This document shows, piece by piece, positions 16,035 through 22,213 of a DNA stretch of 22,213 nt. The position numbers and the translations under genes were made by a program. The DNA is from an uncultured Bacilli bacterium (GTDB taxonomy: Bacteria > Bacillota_I > Bacilli_A > RF39 > UBA660), in NCBI GenBank assembly GCA_947598455.1, contig CANQFI010000014.1, positions 1 to 22,213 of the forward strand. The letters are read 5' to 3'. Every line of letters begins with the position of its first letter. Within the stretch, counting starts at the first letter, position 1. The notes under the pieces are model-generated. The model was not told where the DNA came from, searched no databases, and saw only the letters and a list, made by a program, of their open reading frames with translations.

Positions 16035-16068
16035 GATAAATAAAGGACCCATTATATAAGGTCCTTTT
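16035..16068 (-). terminator. Terminator-like hairpin after rpmA
   Basis: An 8-bp stem AAAGGACC/GGTCCTTT (16060-16067 with 16042-16049) and a 10-nt loop, starting 2 nt after the rpmA stop. The following tract is TTTATTTAT, weaker than at the other terminators, so some readthrough into obgE is possible. Confidence 0.7.
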
Positions 16069-16069
16069 A

Positions 16070-16354
16070 TTAAGCTTCGTAAACACTAACTTTTTTCTTG
16101 TCTCTACCTAGTCTTTCATATTTAACTACGCCAGAAACCTTTGCAAATAAAGTATGGTCTTTACCCATTCCAACATTTACGCCAGGAAAAATCTTAGTTC
16201 CCCTTTGACGGTATAAAATACTTCCTGCTGATACAGTTTGGCCATCAGCAGCTTTAGCACCTAATCTACGACCTCTAGAATCCCTACCGTTTTGTGTAGA
16301 ACCTTGAGCTTTAACGTGAGCGAATAATTGGATATTTAACTTCATAAATTTCAT
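16070..16354 (-). CDS. rpmA: 50S ribosomal protein bL27 with Prp-cleavable N-terminal extension
   Basis: A 94-residue bL27 of the large ribosomal subunit, whose N-terminus reaches towards the peptidyl-transferase centre. It contains the family sequence [17 protein letters not shown] and the C-terminal part [18 protein letters not shown]. It carries the Bacillota-type extension ending NIQLFA, after which the mature protein starts HVKAQGST. In this phylum the protease Prp removes that extension, and prp is the gene directly upstream. The ATG at 16354 is favoured, because GAGG at the end of prp lies 8 nt before it; the ATG at codon 4 is too far. A terminator hairpin follows the stop. Confidence 0.97.
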   Translation of the reverse strand: MKFMKLNIQLFAHVKAQGSTQNGRDSRGRRLGAKAADGQTVSAGSILYRQRGTKIFPGVNVGMGKDHTLFAKVSGVVKYERLGRDKKKVSVYEA

Positions 16355-16357
16355 ATT

Positions 16358-16666
16358 CTAAACCTCATTTCTTATCTCAATATTTTTTGGATACTGTTCT
16401 TTTAATTCTTCTAACATTCTTACCAAATTATTTAGCAATTTCTCATTTACTTCTGTATCCTTAAGTACTCTAATTTTTAAAAAACCAGAGTTTTCTTCGT
16501 AATCAATAGACTCATCTAACGCAATGATATTATTAATTGTTGTAATAGCCATTGTACTAACAGCTGCACAAACAATATCTTTACCAATATCATCATACTT
16601 AGCATGTCCCTTTATTACAAGTTCATAAACCTTTTTATTACTTCTTTTTAAGTTAATTTTGATCAT
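16358..16666 (-). CDS. prp: Ribosomal-processing cysteine protease Prp
   Basis: A 102-residue protein of the Prp (YsxB) family, which cleaves the N-terminal extension of bL27 before its use in the ribosome. The catalytic pair is visible: H21 in IKGHAKYDD and C33 in GKDIVCAAVSTMA, in the family arrangement and spacing. The length is normal. It lies between rplU and rpmA, as in other Bacillota, and only 2 nt after the rplU stop. No good Shine-Dalgarno is seen, so it is probably translated by coupling to rplU. Confidence 0.93.
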   Translation of the reverse strand: MIKINLKRSNKKVYELVIKGHAKYDDIGKDIVCAAVSTMAITTINNIIALDESIDYEENSGFLKIRVLKDTEVNEKLLNNLVRMLEELKEQYPKNIEIRNEV

Positions 16667-16668
16667 AA

Positions 16669-16968
16669 TTATTTACTTATCTTTTTAACAACTAACTTAG
16701 TATATGGTTGTCTATGACCTTGTCTATTACGGAATTTTTTCTTAGGTCTGTATTTAAAAACAAGTATCTTTTTTTGTTTTCCGTGTTTTTCTACAGAACA
16801 AACAACTTTTGCACCGTCAACTACTGGATTACCAGCAACACCATCAACATATAATACTTCTGTAAAAGTAATATCACTACCTACTTCAGCATCTAATTTT
16901 TCAACATAAATAGTATCGCCTTCAGAAACATAATATTGTTTACCACCAGTAACAAATATAGCTTTCAT
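16669..16968 (-). CDS. rplU: 50S ribosomal protein bL21
   Basis: A 99-residue bL21, which binds 23S rRNA in the large subunit. The conserved start [18 protein letters not shown] and the C-terminal RNA-binding part [19 protein letters not shown] are both seen. The ATG at 16968 is chosen over one at 16974, because AAGGAGG ends 1 nt before the earlier ATG but 7 nt before the later one, and bL21 proteins normally start M-x-A-I. It is first in the rplU-prp-rpmA operon and is preceded by a leader and a strong promoter. Confidence 0.97.
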   Translation of the reverse strand: MKAIFVTGGKQYYVSEGDTIYVEKLDAEVGSDITFTEVLYVDGVAGNPVVDGAKVVCSVEKHGKQKKILVFKYRPKKKFRNRQGHRQPYTKLVVKKISK

Positions 16969-16977
16969 CTTCATACC

Positions 16978-17065
16978 TCCTTATAATCTTCTAAGACGCG
17001 CCCTTAAGGTGACTTAAAGCACTTATAAACCTTTTTAGTGCGGTTTTGATGATTGCTTCAAAACA
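16978..17065 (-). promoter_or_regulatory. rplU 5' leader, probable bL21 autoregulatory leader
   Basis: About 90 nt between the promoter and the rplU ribosome site. It contains CCGCACT...AGTGC (a GCACT/AGTGC stem around 17017-17042), then GCTTTAAGTCACC and the palindromic CCTTAAGG, before AAGGAGG. Position and the paired GCACT/AGTGC element fit the Bacillota L21 leader family, in which bL21 represses its own operon. The family match is from memory and was not computed. Confidence 0.65.
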
Positions 17066-17071
17066 ATTGAA

Positions 17072-17100
17072 ATTATAACAAATTATTACATATTAGTCAA
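17072..17100 (-). promoter_or_regulatory. Strong promoter of rplU-prp-rpmA
   Basis: On the minus strand, TTGACT (17095-17100), 17 nt, then TATAAT (17072-17077) with an upstream TGT, giving an extended -10. This is the best promoter match in the window, consistent with ribosomal protein expression. Start site near 17065. Confidence 0.85.
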
Positions 17101-17177
17101 TTAAAATGTATTAATATCAGCCCTAAGGAGGGAAATTTTTCGCAATCAATTTGATATAATTAATATAAAAATGGTGG

Positions 17178-17318
17178 TTGATTAATATAATAACAAGAAA
17201 GAAAAAAAGCGAATTAAAGAAAGATAAGTCTTTAGTATATAGTTTATACAATATTATTGATAAGTACTTACCACGATTCTTTATTATGTTTGATAATTTT
17301 CAATACAATAGCAGTTGA
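17178..17318 (+). pseudogene. Short plus-strand open frame, possible transposase N-terminal remnant
   Basis: 46 codons from a TTG at 17178 to TGA at 17316-17318, read as a basic start (ITRKKKSELKKDKS) and an amphipathic YSLYNIIDKYLPRFFIMFDN. The look is like the first residues of a transposase of low-GC Bacillota, cut off before any catalytic residue. There is no ATG start, no convincing ribosome site and no visible terminal repeats. It lies in the gap between rplU and the transglutaminase-like gene and may be a scar of insertion. The call is weak. Confidence 0.2.
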
Positions 17319-17323
17319 TGACA

Positions 17324-18364
17324 CTAGTTTAGTTTCTTTTCATGTTCCTTATCAATATCTTGATAACAAGATAATTCATGTTCTAAATCCGCAATCTGTT
17401 CTAATCGTTTTTTAATACTATAATAAAATTGTAATATTAAACTTCTCTTACTAACAATCAATTCATTAGCTACTTCCTTAGCTGATATAACATCGTCTTC
17501 AATTAAATTAGCAATTTGTGCCTTCCTAATTCCTATATAACTATCATAAGTATTTAACTTTACACGATTTATCAATGTTGTATAACCTATAACATACCTT
17601 GTATCCCTAGTTGTATCTCCTATAATATGAGCAAATTTTTCATCATTATCAAAAACCGCAACTTTTTCCCAAGTTGGATCAATTATAAATTTACCATAAC
17701 AATCTTTAACACAAACAACTGCATGATTTATTGAAGATGGCATAATTCTTGTTTTAATATTACTTAATAATGTACTTTTAGCTCCACCAACAGATAAATA
17801 TGATGCTGTATAACCTAATTTTTCATATATATCTTTTAAAAGAGAAGCAATATGTCTACATACTCCAGTACCACTACTTATACGAGCACCATATATCTCA
17901 GGACAAATTCCTTCATCCATATCATATATATGATAATTAAAATTATTTTCTTTAGACAAAAAACCATTATAAAGTAATTCTTGATAAAACATTCCTATAT
18001 CCAAACTATCCTTTAAATGAAGACTTTTTATAAAATAAGCTATATCAGTAGTTAATGAATTATAAAGTTCTAAACATTCTTTATATTCATCAGTATCTCT
18101 TATTAATTGTTTTTTATATTCACAAGAAAATTTTCGCGTATCATTTAGCGCCTTCAACACAGAAGAAATTGTTGCATACCCTGTTGCACCTGTTAAAATC
18201 GGAAATAATATACTACTATCACCAATTGTCGTCGTAAGTCCAAGACTTGCCAAAAAAGATAAAACTAAACCAATATTTTTTTGATCAGTTAAAAAAACAA
18301 CTAACTGACTATTATAGGCACAATCAACCTTACTATTTATTTTTTTTAATTGTCTAGTTGTCAT
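17324..18364 (-). CDS. Membrane-associated transglutaminase-like (papain-fold) protein
   Basis: From the ATG at 18364 a 346-residue protein. That start is chosen because AAGGGG lies 7 nt before it; an ATG at 18382 is almost at the predicted transcription start and has no ribosome site. Two hydrophobic stretches lie near the N-terminus (about 27-47 and 51-70). A transglutaminase-like core then carries the Cys-His-Asp triad in GTGVCRHIASLL (C169), SINHAVVCV (H214) and FIIDPTWE (D229). The C-terminal 60 residues are helical and charged. Members of this fold act as proteases, amidases or acyltransferases, so the substrate cannot be named. The gene has its own TTGACA promoter and lies between the spoIVFB-like gene and rplU, which are adjacent in B. 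subtilis. No terminator is seen after it. Confidence 0.85.
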   Translation of the reverse strand: MTTRQLKKINSKVDCAYNSQLVVFLTDQKNIGLVLSFLASLGLTTTIGDSSILFPILTGATGYATISSVLKALNDTRKFSCEYKKQLIRDTDEYKECLELYNSLTTDIAYFIKSLHLKDSLDIGMFYQELLYNGFLSKENNFNYHIYDMDEGICPEIYGARISSGTGVCRHIASLLKDIYEKLGYTASYLSVGGAKSTLLSNIKTRIMPSSINHAVVCVKDCYGKFIIDPTWEKVAVFDNDEKFAHIIGDTTRDTRYVIGYTTLINRVKLNTYDSYIGIRKAQIANLIEDDVISAKEVANELIVSKRSLILQFYYSIKKRLEQIADLEHELSCYQDIDKEHEKKLN

Positions 18365-18390
18365 CATTAATCCCCTTTTCATCGCCTAAA

Positions 18391-18419
18391 ATAGTACTAA
18401 AAATTACCTGTTTTGTCAA
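18391..18419 (-). promoter_or_regulatory. Promoter of the transglutaminase-like gene
   Basis: A perfect TTGACA (18414-18419, minus strand), 17 nt, then TACTAT (18391-18396). It begins 3 nt after the stop of the spoIVFB-like gene and places the start site near 18384. Confidence 0.65.
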
Positions 18420-18421
18420 AA

Positions 18422-19189
18422 TTATCCCTTATATTTAACCTTTTTTAAATAATCTCTCTCATTAATATATTTTTTATCATCTTTAAAAAAATAATATTTA
18501 TCCAATCTCATCATCTCAATATTATCTATGTTACTAATAATTCCATTATAATAATTATCATATAATAATCTCTCTAAATAAAACTTATTTATTACTCGCT
18601 TTTCTTCTTTAATTACTTCATATAACTTAAATATCAAATAAGCATATAATATTAAATCATTAACTCTATATATAAAATTAAATAATATATAACAAATAAG
18701 ACTTAATAAACCTATTATTATTGATAAACGATAACTCTTTTTATAAGATAAATACTTACTTAAAATAGTTAATATTAACTTACTCCCATCTAAAGGAATA
18801 ATAGGTATTAAATTAAATAAAATTATATTAAAATTATATAACTTAAATAAATTATATGTACTTATTACTATAAAATTATTTCTATATAATAAATAAAATA
18901 TTACAAATAACCCTAACTGAAATATAATTCCTCCTAAACTAATTAAGATATCTTTATATATTCGTTCATGAATTCTTTTATTTATATAAGTAACTCCCCC
19001 AAAAGGATAAATAACTATCTTTTCTATTTCTATATTATAAATTCTAAAGAAAAATACATGACCTAACTCATGTATTAAAACAATTATAAATATAATACTA
19101 ATATTTTTTATATAACCTGCTAATAAAGCCAATAAAATAATTAAATATGTACTATAATCTATCTTTAATTTACGAGATATATTCTTCAT
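18422..19189 (-). CDS. spoIVFB: SpoIVFB-like M50 intramembrane metalloprotease
   Basis: A 255-residue polytopic membrane protein of the site-2 protease (M50B) family, which cuts substrates within or near the membrane. The zinc motif HELGH is at 40-44 within a hydrophobic helix, and the third ligand is D134 in IIPLDGSKL, the family's xPxDG motif. Hydrophobic segments lie at about 13-50, 80-105, 110-135 and 150-185. The C-terminal part is charged and lies where SpoIVFB proteins carry a CBS domain, but it is too short or diverged to call one. In B. subtilis SpoIVFB cleaves pro-sigma-K. The assignment comes from the preceding SpoIVFA-like gene (20-nt overlap) and the rplU-side synteny. Whether this organism makes spores is unknown, so the substrate may differ. 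Confidence 0.85.
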   Translation of the reverse strand: MKNISRKLKIDYSTYLIILLALLAGYIKNISIIFIIVLIHELGHVFFFRIYNIEIEKIVIYPFGGVTYINKRIHERIYKDILISLGGIIFQLGLFVIFYLLYRNNFIVISTYNLFKLYNFNIILFNLIPIIPLDGSKLILTILSKYLSYKKSYRLSIIIGLLSLICYILFNFIYRVNDLILYAYLIFKLYEVIKEEKRVINKFYLERLLYDNYYNGIISNIDNIEMMRLDKYYFFKDDKKYINERDYLKKVKYKG

Positions 19190-19742
19190 AATCTAAGACC
19201 TTATCATCTTTCTTAATTGTAACTAAATAATTATCACTAATACTTACTCCAAGTACATCTCCTTTTGATACATAATCATATAAACTATATTCTGTTATAT
19301 CTATATTACTATACCAAATATCTACTCCATCATTACCTTGTATTATAATCGTCTTTCCTAGATCATCCTTCTCCCCAATAAAGACAATAATTCCTCCTTC
19401 TATTGTATTAATTGGTTGTTCTCTAGAAACTGTAAATTTAACACTATCTCCTACTTTTTCATAACTATTACTATTACTTACATTAGCTACTAAAACTTCT
19501 TCTTCCTTTTTATCTTTACCAATATATTTATTATAAAATTTATTTAATGAACTAAAATCCATATTTCTTTCTAATACTTCTTTAGTATATTTACTTTTAA
19601 AATCACTACTAAAATTAGTTAAAACTAAACTACCTAATACAAAGATAACTGCTAATAATAATTTACTAAATAAAATAGATAATTTATCATTATCAATAGT
19701 TTTTTTCTTCATTTTCTTTTTATAATACTTACTATCTTTCAT
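19170..19742 (-). CDS. spoIVFA: SpoIVFA-like membrane protein with degenerate M23 (LytM) domain
   Basis: A 190-residue protein from the second of two adjacent ATGs, favoured by a GGTGAT site. It has a lysine-rich N-terminus, one membrane helix (about 24-43), a linker, and an extracytoplasmic M23-like domain at about 100-190. IEGGIIVFIGEKDDLGKTIIIQG and VSKGDVLGVSISDN are the recognisable strands. The zinc-binding positions of active M23 enzymes are replaced (YSNI where YAHL is usual, no HxH), so it is probably non-catalytic. In B. subtilis SpoIVFA anchors and controls SpoIVFB; the overlap with the M50 gene here fits the same partnership. It could also be simply a degenerate LytM regulator. 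Confidence 0.72.
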   Translation of the reverse strand: MKDSKYYKKKMKKKTIDNDKLSILFSKLLLAVIFVLGSLVLTNFSSDFKSKYTKEVLERNMDFSSLNKFYNKYIGKDKKEEEVLVANVSNSNSYEKVGDSVKFTVSREQPINTIEGGIIVFIGEKDDLGKTIIIQGNDGVDIWYSNIDITEYSLYDYVSKGDVLGVSISDNYLVTIKKDDKVLDYEEYIS

Positions 19743-19773
19743 CATATCACCACTAAATAATATGATAAATTAT

Positions 19774-20139
19774 CTATTTTAATAACCAAGTATTATAAAA
19801 AATATATAATATCTGTAATATAAATCCTAAAATAAAAGATTCTAAATAATAATTATTATAACCACCAATAAAAAACATAATATTAAAGTATAATCCATAT
19901 AGTAAGATATTCTTAATAAAATAGTGTTTCTTCTTAAAATTAATACCTTTTATAACAAAATAAAATAATAAAAGAATTATTAAATTAAATAATATTTTTT
20001 GATACATTATATCTAATATTAAACCTACAATAACGACAGAAAACAAATTATTTTTATCAATATTATTAATGACAAAATAAGTTTTAATAGGACAAAAAAA
20101 TAACAAAGTATAATCAAGTAAAAAACCTAAATAAATCAT
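19774..20139 (-). CDS. mreD: MreD-like rod-shape membrane protein, short form
   Basis: A 121-residue, very hydrophobic protein with about four membrane helices. It starts within the mreC stop codon (ATGA overlap), the usual mreC-mreD junction. MreD works with MreC, MreB and RodA in lateral wall synthesis. It is shorter than the usual 160-170 residues, probably lacking a helix pair. Sequence similarity to MreD is slight (LDYTLLFFCPIKTYFVI, IVGLILDIMYQK fit the family pattern), so position is the main evidence. Confidence 0.75.
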   Translation of the reverse strand: MIYLGFLLDYTLLFFCPIKTYFVINNIDKNNLFSVVIVGLILDIMYQKILFNLIILLLFYFVIKGINFKKKHYFIKNILLYGLYFNIMFFIGGYNNYYLESFILGFILQILYIFYNTWLLK

Positions 20140-20783
20140 TTTATACTACTGATAACTCCAACATAAATTAAGTCACTATTATCTACTAATTCAACTTCTA
20201 ATTCTTTACCTAAGTTATTTTCGTCCATTTTTACTTTTTTTATCTTTCCTACATATATTCCTTCTGGTACACTTGTAAGACCTGAAGTAACTATTACATC
20301 GCCCTCTTTTAATTCACTATATTTATCCAGTAAATCAACTTTATTACCTTTTAAATTACCAAAAGTATCATCTACTTTAACTGATAAACTAAAACTACTA
20401 GATAGTAACTTAACATTCGCTGTATCCTTGTTTACCTTATCAACAATTCCAATTAAACCCTCTTCATTTACAACTGGATCACCAACATTTACTTTATTAC
20501 TTCCAATATTTATAACTATTTCATTATAAAAATTATGTATATCCCTTAAAATAACTCTAGCTATTACATAATCACTATTAATATCCTTTGTTTCTTTTAA
20601 ACTCTTTACTTCATTTCGTAAAATATCTAATTCATTTTGTAAAGTTGCTATCTCAATAACTTCTTTATTATTATATTTTAAATAATTAAATACATAATTG
20701 CCACCAATTACCATACCTAATATAAATATCAAAGAAAGAAACTTTAACAAATATTTATTCTTGATTCGCAAATAAATCACCAT
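20136..20783 (-). CDS. mreC: Rod shape-determining protein MreC
   Basis: A 215-residue MreC from the ATG at 20783, which lies within the end of radC (29-nt overlap). A TTG at 20771, 5 nt after GGTG, is another possible start. One membrane helix (about 12-30) is followed by a coiled coil (about 40-65, IATLQNELDILRNEVKSLKE). The extracellular beta domain includes GDPVVNEEGLIGIVDKVNKDTANVKLLS and the late motif EGDVIVTSGLTSVPEGIYVGKI, both typical of MreC. MreC is the periplasmic or wall-side scaffold of the elongation machine. No mreB is found before it, unlike B. subtilis. Confidence 0.93.
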   Translation of the reverse strand: MVIYLRIKNKYLLKFLSLIFILGMVIGGNYVFNYLKYNNKEVIEIATLQNELDILRNEVKSLKETKDINSDYVIARVILRDIHNFYNEIVINIGSNKVNVGDPVVNEEGLIGIVDKVNKDTANVKLLSSSFSLSVKVDDTFGNLKGNKVDLLDKYSELKEGDVIVTSGLTSVPEGIYVGKIKKVKMDENNLGKELEVELVDNSDLIYVGVISSIK

Positions 20784-21447
20784 CACTTTCTCGGAAACTA
20801 TAATAATTATTCTTCCCAATAATTAAGTGATCTATTACTGGAATACTAAGTAATCTTCCTAATTTAATAAATTCATTAGTTAATTTAACATCTTCAAATG
20901 ATGGACTTATACTTCCAGCTGGATGATTATGAACAATTATCATTCCACAAGCATTGCATTTAACTCCTTCTCGAAACACATCTCGAGCCGTAATGCTACT
21001 ATTATTAACTGTTCCGATAAAAATAACTTTCTTTAAAATAACATATTTTTTTGTATCTAAATATATAGCTAAAAATTTCTCTTGTAATTCATTTTCTAAT
21101 TCATCTTTAACTAAATAATAAGCATCTGTACTATTTCTTATTTGCGTTACTAAATCCTCTTTAGATAAAACTCTTTTACCAAACTCAATCGCACTTAATA
21201 AAGTAATTGCTTTTACTTCGCCAATACCTTTAATATTTTTTAAACTATTATAGTTAATATGATCTAAATCATGTAATTTAATTTCTTTTAAAATATCCGT
21301 ACTTACTTCTTTAACAGACTTTTTAGAAGTTCCTGTTCTAAGTAAAATACTTAATAATTCTTCATTACTTAAAGCTTTCACTCCATATTTTTTAAATCGT
21401 TCTCGAGGTCTTTCTTCTATCGGTAATTCTTTAATTAAATAACTCAT
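20755..21447 (-). CDS. radC: RadC-family JAB/MPN domain protein
   Basis: A 230-residue RadC (UPF0758) protein. The N-terminal part has helix-hairpin-helix-like sequence (IKGIGEVKAITLLSAIE, about 72-88) after the family start ERPRERFKKYGVKALSNEELL. The C-terminal JAB/MPN metalloprotease-like domain has VHNHPAGSISPSFEDV at 172-187, giving the zinc ligands H173, H175 and D186. Despite the name, a DNA-repair role is unproven; the biochemical role of the family is unclear. The start overlaps the previous stop as ATGA and has AAGGAGATGTT upstream, so it is co-translated with the SPOR gene. In B. subtilis radC stands before mreBCD, as here but with mreB missing. Confidence 0.95.
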   Translation of the reverse strand: MSYLIKELPIEERPRERFKKYGVKALSNEELLSILLRTGTSKKSVKEVSTDILKEIKLHDLDHINYNSLKNIKGIGEVKAITLLSAIEFGKRVLSKEDLVTQIRNSTDAYYLVKDELENELQEKFLAIYLDTKKYVILKKVIFIGTVNNSSITARDVFREGVKCNACGMIIVHNHPAGSISPSFEDVKLTNEFIKLGRLLSIPVIDHLIIGKNNYYSFRESDGDLFANQE

Positions 21448-21875
21448 AACATCTCCTTATACTTATTTAAAACATCTAAATTAATTGTACTATAAGTATC
21501 ACTACTACTCTTTTTAATTAATTCTTCATCCTCCTTTATCTCCCTAACAAAATCTTTACTTACATTTAATTCCTTCAAATAATAATTAAGACCTATTTTC
21601 TCATAATAATTACTAACTTTTTTTATAGCATCCTTATCAGATAAAATAGCTACATAAACACGATATAAACTATCATCCATAATAACAATTCCATTATTTC
21701 GATCAGCCACTTTTAAAGCATTATCATAATTACTAAATACACCTATTTGAAAAGCATTAACCACCTTCGTATCAACATTTTTTTCATCTTTTAAAACAAC
21801 TTTATTAAATACTATATAAGCAAGACCTCCTCCTACCGCAATTGCACAAAATATAATAATTAAGACTTTTTTCAT
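21444..21875 (-). CDS. SPOR-domain-like single-pass membrane protein in the SpoIIB position
   Basis: A 143-residue protein with a short MKK start, one membrane helix (about 3-24) and an external part. Residues 40-80 (AFQIGVFSNYDNALKVADRNNGIVIMDDSLYRVYVAIL) resemble a SPOR domain, which binds peptidoglycan lacking stem peptides. The tail is charged and helical. The gene begins the radC-mreC-mreD-spoIVFA-spoIVFB run. B. subtilis SpoIIB, a SPOR-domain protein of septal wall remodelling, is encoded just upstream of maf-radC, so a SpoIIB-like role is plausible but inferred. GGTGAT lies 4 nt before the ATG. No clear promoter is seen, although TATAAT boxes occur in the AT-rich upstream DNA. Confidence 0.75.
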   Translation of the reverse strand: MKKVLIIIFCAIAVGGGLAYIVFNKVVLKDEKNVDTKVVNAFQIGVFSNYDNALKVADRNNGIVIMDDSLYRVYVAILSDKDAIKKVSNYYEKIGLNYYLKELNVSKDFVREIKEDEELIKKSSSDTYSTINLDVLNKYKEML

Positions 21876-22151
21876 ATTATCACCATCATCAATATACCTT
21901 ATATTTCATATATTAAATGTCGAGTTCTGTCATTAAAAGCTTTTAACAACATATTTTTTCAATAATTGAATTATATTATACTTCTACCTTATATATTATG
22001 GCTTTAATTAGAAATTCCTTTTTTATAAAAAAAATATTTATAACAATTAATTATAAATATTAACTTTGCCAAACAAATTGCCACTTATCATATAAAATAA
22101 TATATAGACACAGCGCATTTTATATTGAATAAATATATTTAAATTGACATA
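21876..22151 (-). other. AT-rich non-coding interval upstream of the SPOR-radC operon with two palindromes
   Basis: No gene is supported here. It holds a perfect 14-bp palindrome TTAAAAGCTTTTAA (21933-21946) and a perfect 11-bp inverted repeat with a 7-nt spacer, AATATTTATAA/TTATAAATATT (22033-22043 and 22051-22061). It also has a TATAAT on the minus strand at 21975-21980 without a matching -35. The interval probably contains the promoter and perhaps operators of the downstream operon. Confidence 0.5.
22033..22061. repeat. Perfect 11-bp inverted repeat
   Basis: Arms AATATTTATAA and TTATAAATATT with spacer CAATTAA. Wholly A/T except one C in the spacer. It could be a dimeric regulator site, a weak bidirectional hairpin, or a by-product of extreme A/T content. 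Confidence 0.6.
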
Positions 22152-22177
22152 TAAAAACTGATGAAAAATCATCAGCT
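22151..22177 (-). terminator. Hairpin terminator of the gene leaving the right edge
   Basis: A 7-bp stem CTGATGA/TCATCAG with a 4-5-nt A/T loop, followed by TTTTTATA on the minus strand. The plus-strand side is also T-rich. Two minus-strand frames end just upstream, at TAA 22196-22198 (LEKEF) or TAA 22179-22181 (RKRILKTNKL). One is likely the C-terminus of a gene beyond the window, but which one cannot be decided. Confidence 0.7.
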
Positions 22178-22213
22178 TTTATAATTTATTAGTTTTTAGA
22201 ATTCTTTTTCTAA

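Noticed and set aside
17118..17135. CCCT-AAGG-AGGG hairpin near the rplU promoter
   Set aside because: Only a 4-bp stem, upstream of the promoter and without a T-run in a useful direction; likely chance.
18055..18237. Plus-strand frame opposite the transglutaminase-like gene
   Set aside because: Short, antisense, no start signals.
20784..20819. Upstream TTG start for mreC
   Set aside because: It would give a 65-nt overlap with radC and adds residues not seen in MreC; the ATG at 20783 is better.
1..22213. CRISPR array, tRNA, rRNA or complete insertion sequence
   Set aside because: No regularly spaced direct repeats, cloverleaf sequences, rRNA segments or intact transposase with terminal repeats were seen by eye.

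Overview
The window is very AT-rich. Almost everything is on the minus strand, so the biological reading order runs from high to low coordinates. TGA is used as a stop (for example tadB, mreC and the SPOR gene), which argues against the Mycoplasma/Spiroplasma code. Shine-Dalgarno sites, TTGACA/TATAAT promoters, an rplU leader, a Prp/L27 pair, and gene order like that around Bacillus subtilis spoIIB-radC-mreCD-spoIVFAB-rplU-prp-rpmA-obg point to a low-GC Bacillota, probably an uncultured Bacilli/Erysipelotrichia/RF39-like lineage. The lineage name is inference.

Right part (about 22.2 to 14.0 kb, read leftwards): a SPOR-domain membrane protein in the SpoIIB position, radC, mreC, a short mreD, a SpoIVFA-like degenerate M23 protein and a SpoIVFB-like M50 protease. 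These are tightly packed, with ATGA overlaps at some junctions. Next comes a membrane-anchored transglutaminase-like gene with its own promoter, then the rplU leader with rplU-prp-rpmA and a terminator. After that, a strong promoter drives obgE and a GNAT acetyltransferase. Compared with B. subtilis, maf, mreB, minC, minD and spo0B are absent. The spo0B position holds about 330 nt with an unusually GC-rich leader and a possible 28-codon ORF.

Middle part (14.0 to 7.9 kb): three single-gene units separated by hairpin terminators. They are a HExxH protein of unknown function, a 1210-residue sigma-70 protein, and a COG2509-type flavoprotein. The sigma protein has a normal housekeeping-type sigma module in its first 280 residues. 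It is followed by about 900 residues that look like a long series of region-4/helix-turn-helix-like modules. This is the most unusual object in the window.

Left part (7.75 kb to the left edge): a strong promoter starts an operon of two InlB B-repeat surface proteins (one membrane-anchored, one secreted and carrying seven local cysteine pairs). It continues with CpaE/TadZ-like, CpaF/TadA, TadB and TadC-like proteins. This looks like the motor and platform of a Gram-positive Tad pilus or secretion machine with its putative surface cargo, but no prepilin or prepilin peptidase is visible. The operon ends in a bidirectional hairpin against the tail of a plus-strand gene that leaves the window.

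A recurring feature is that most terminator hairpins overlap the stop codon of the gene they close. No tRNA, rRNA, CRISPR array or intact mobile element was seen.
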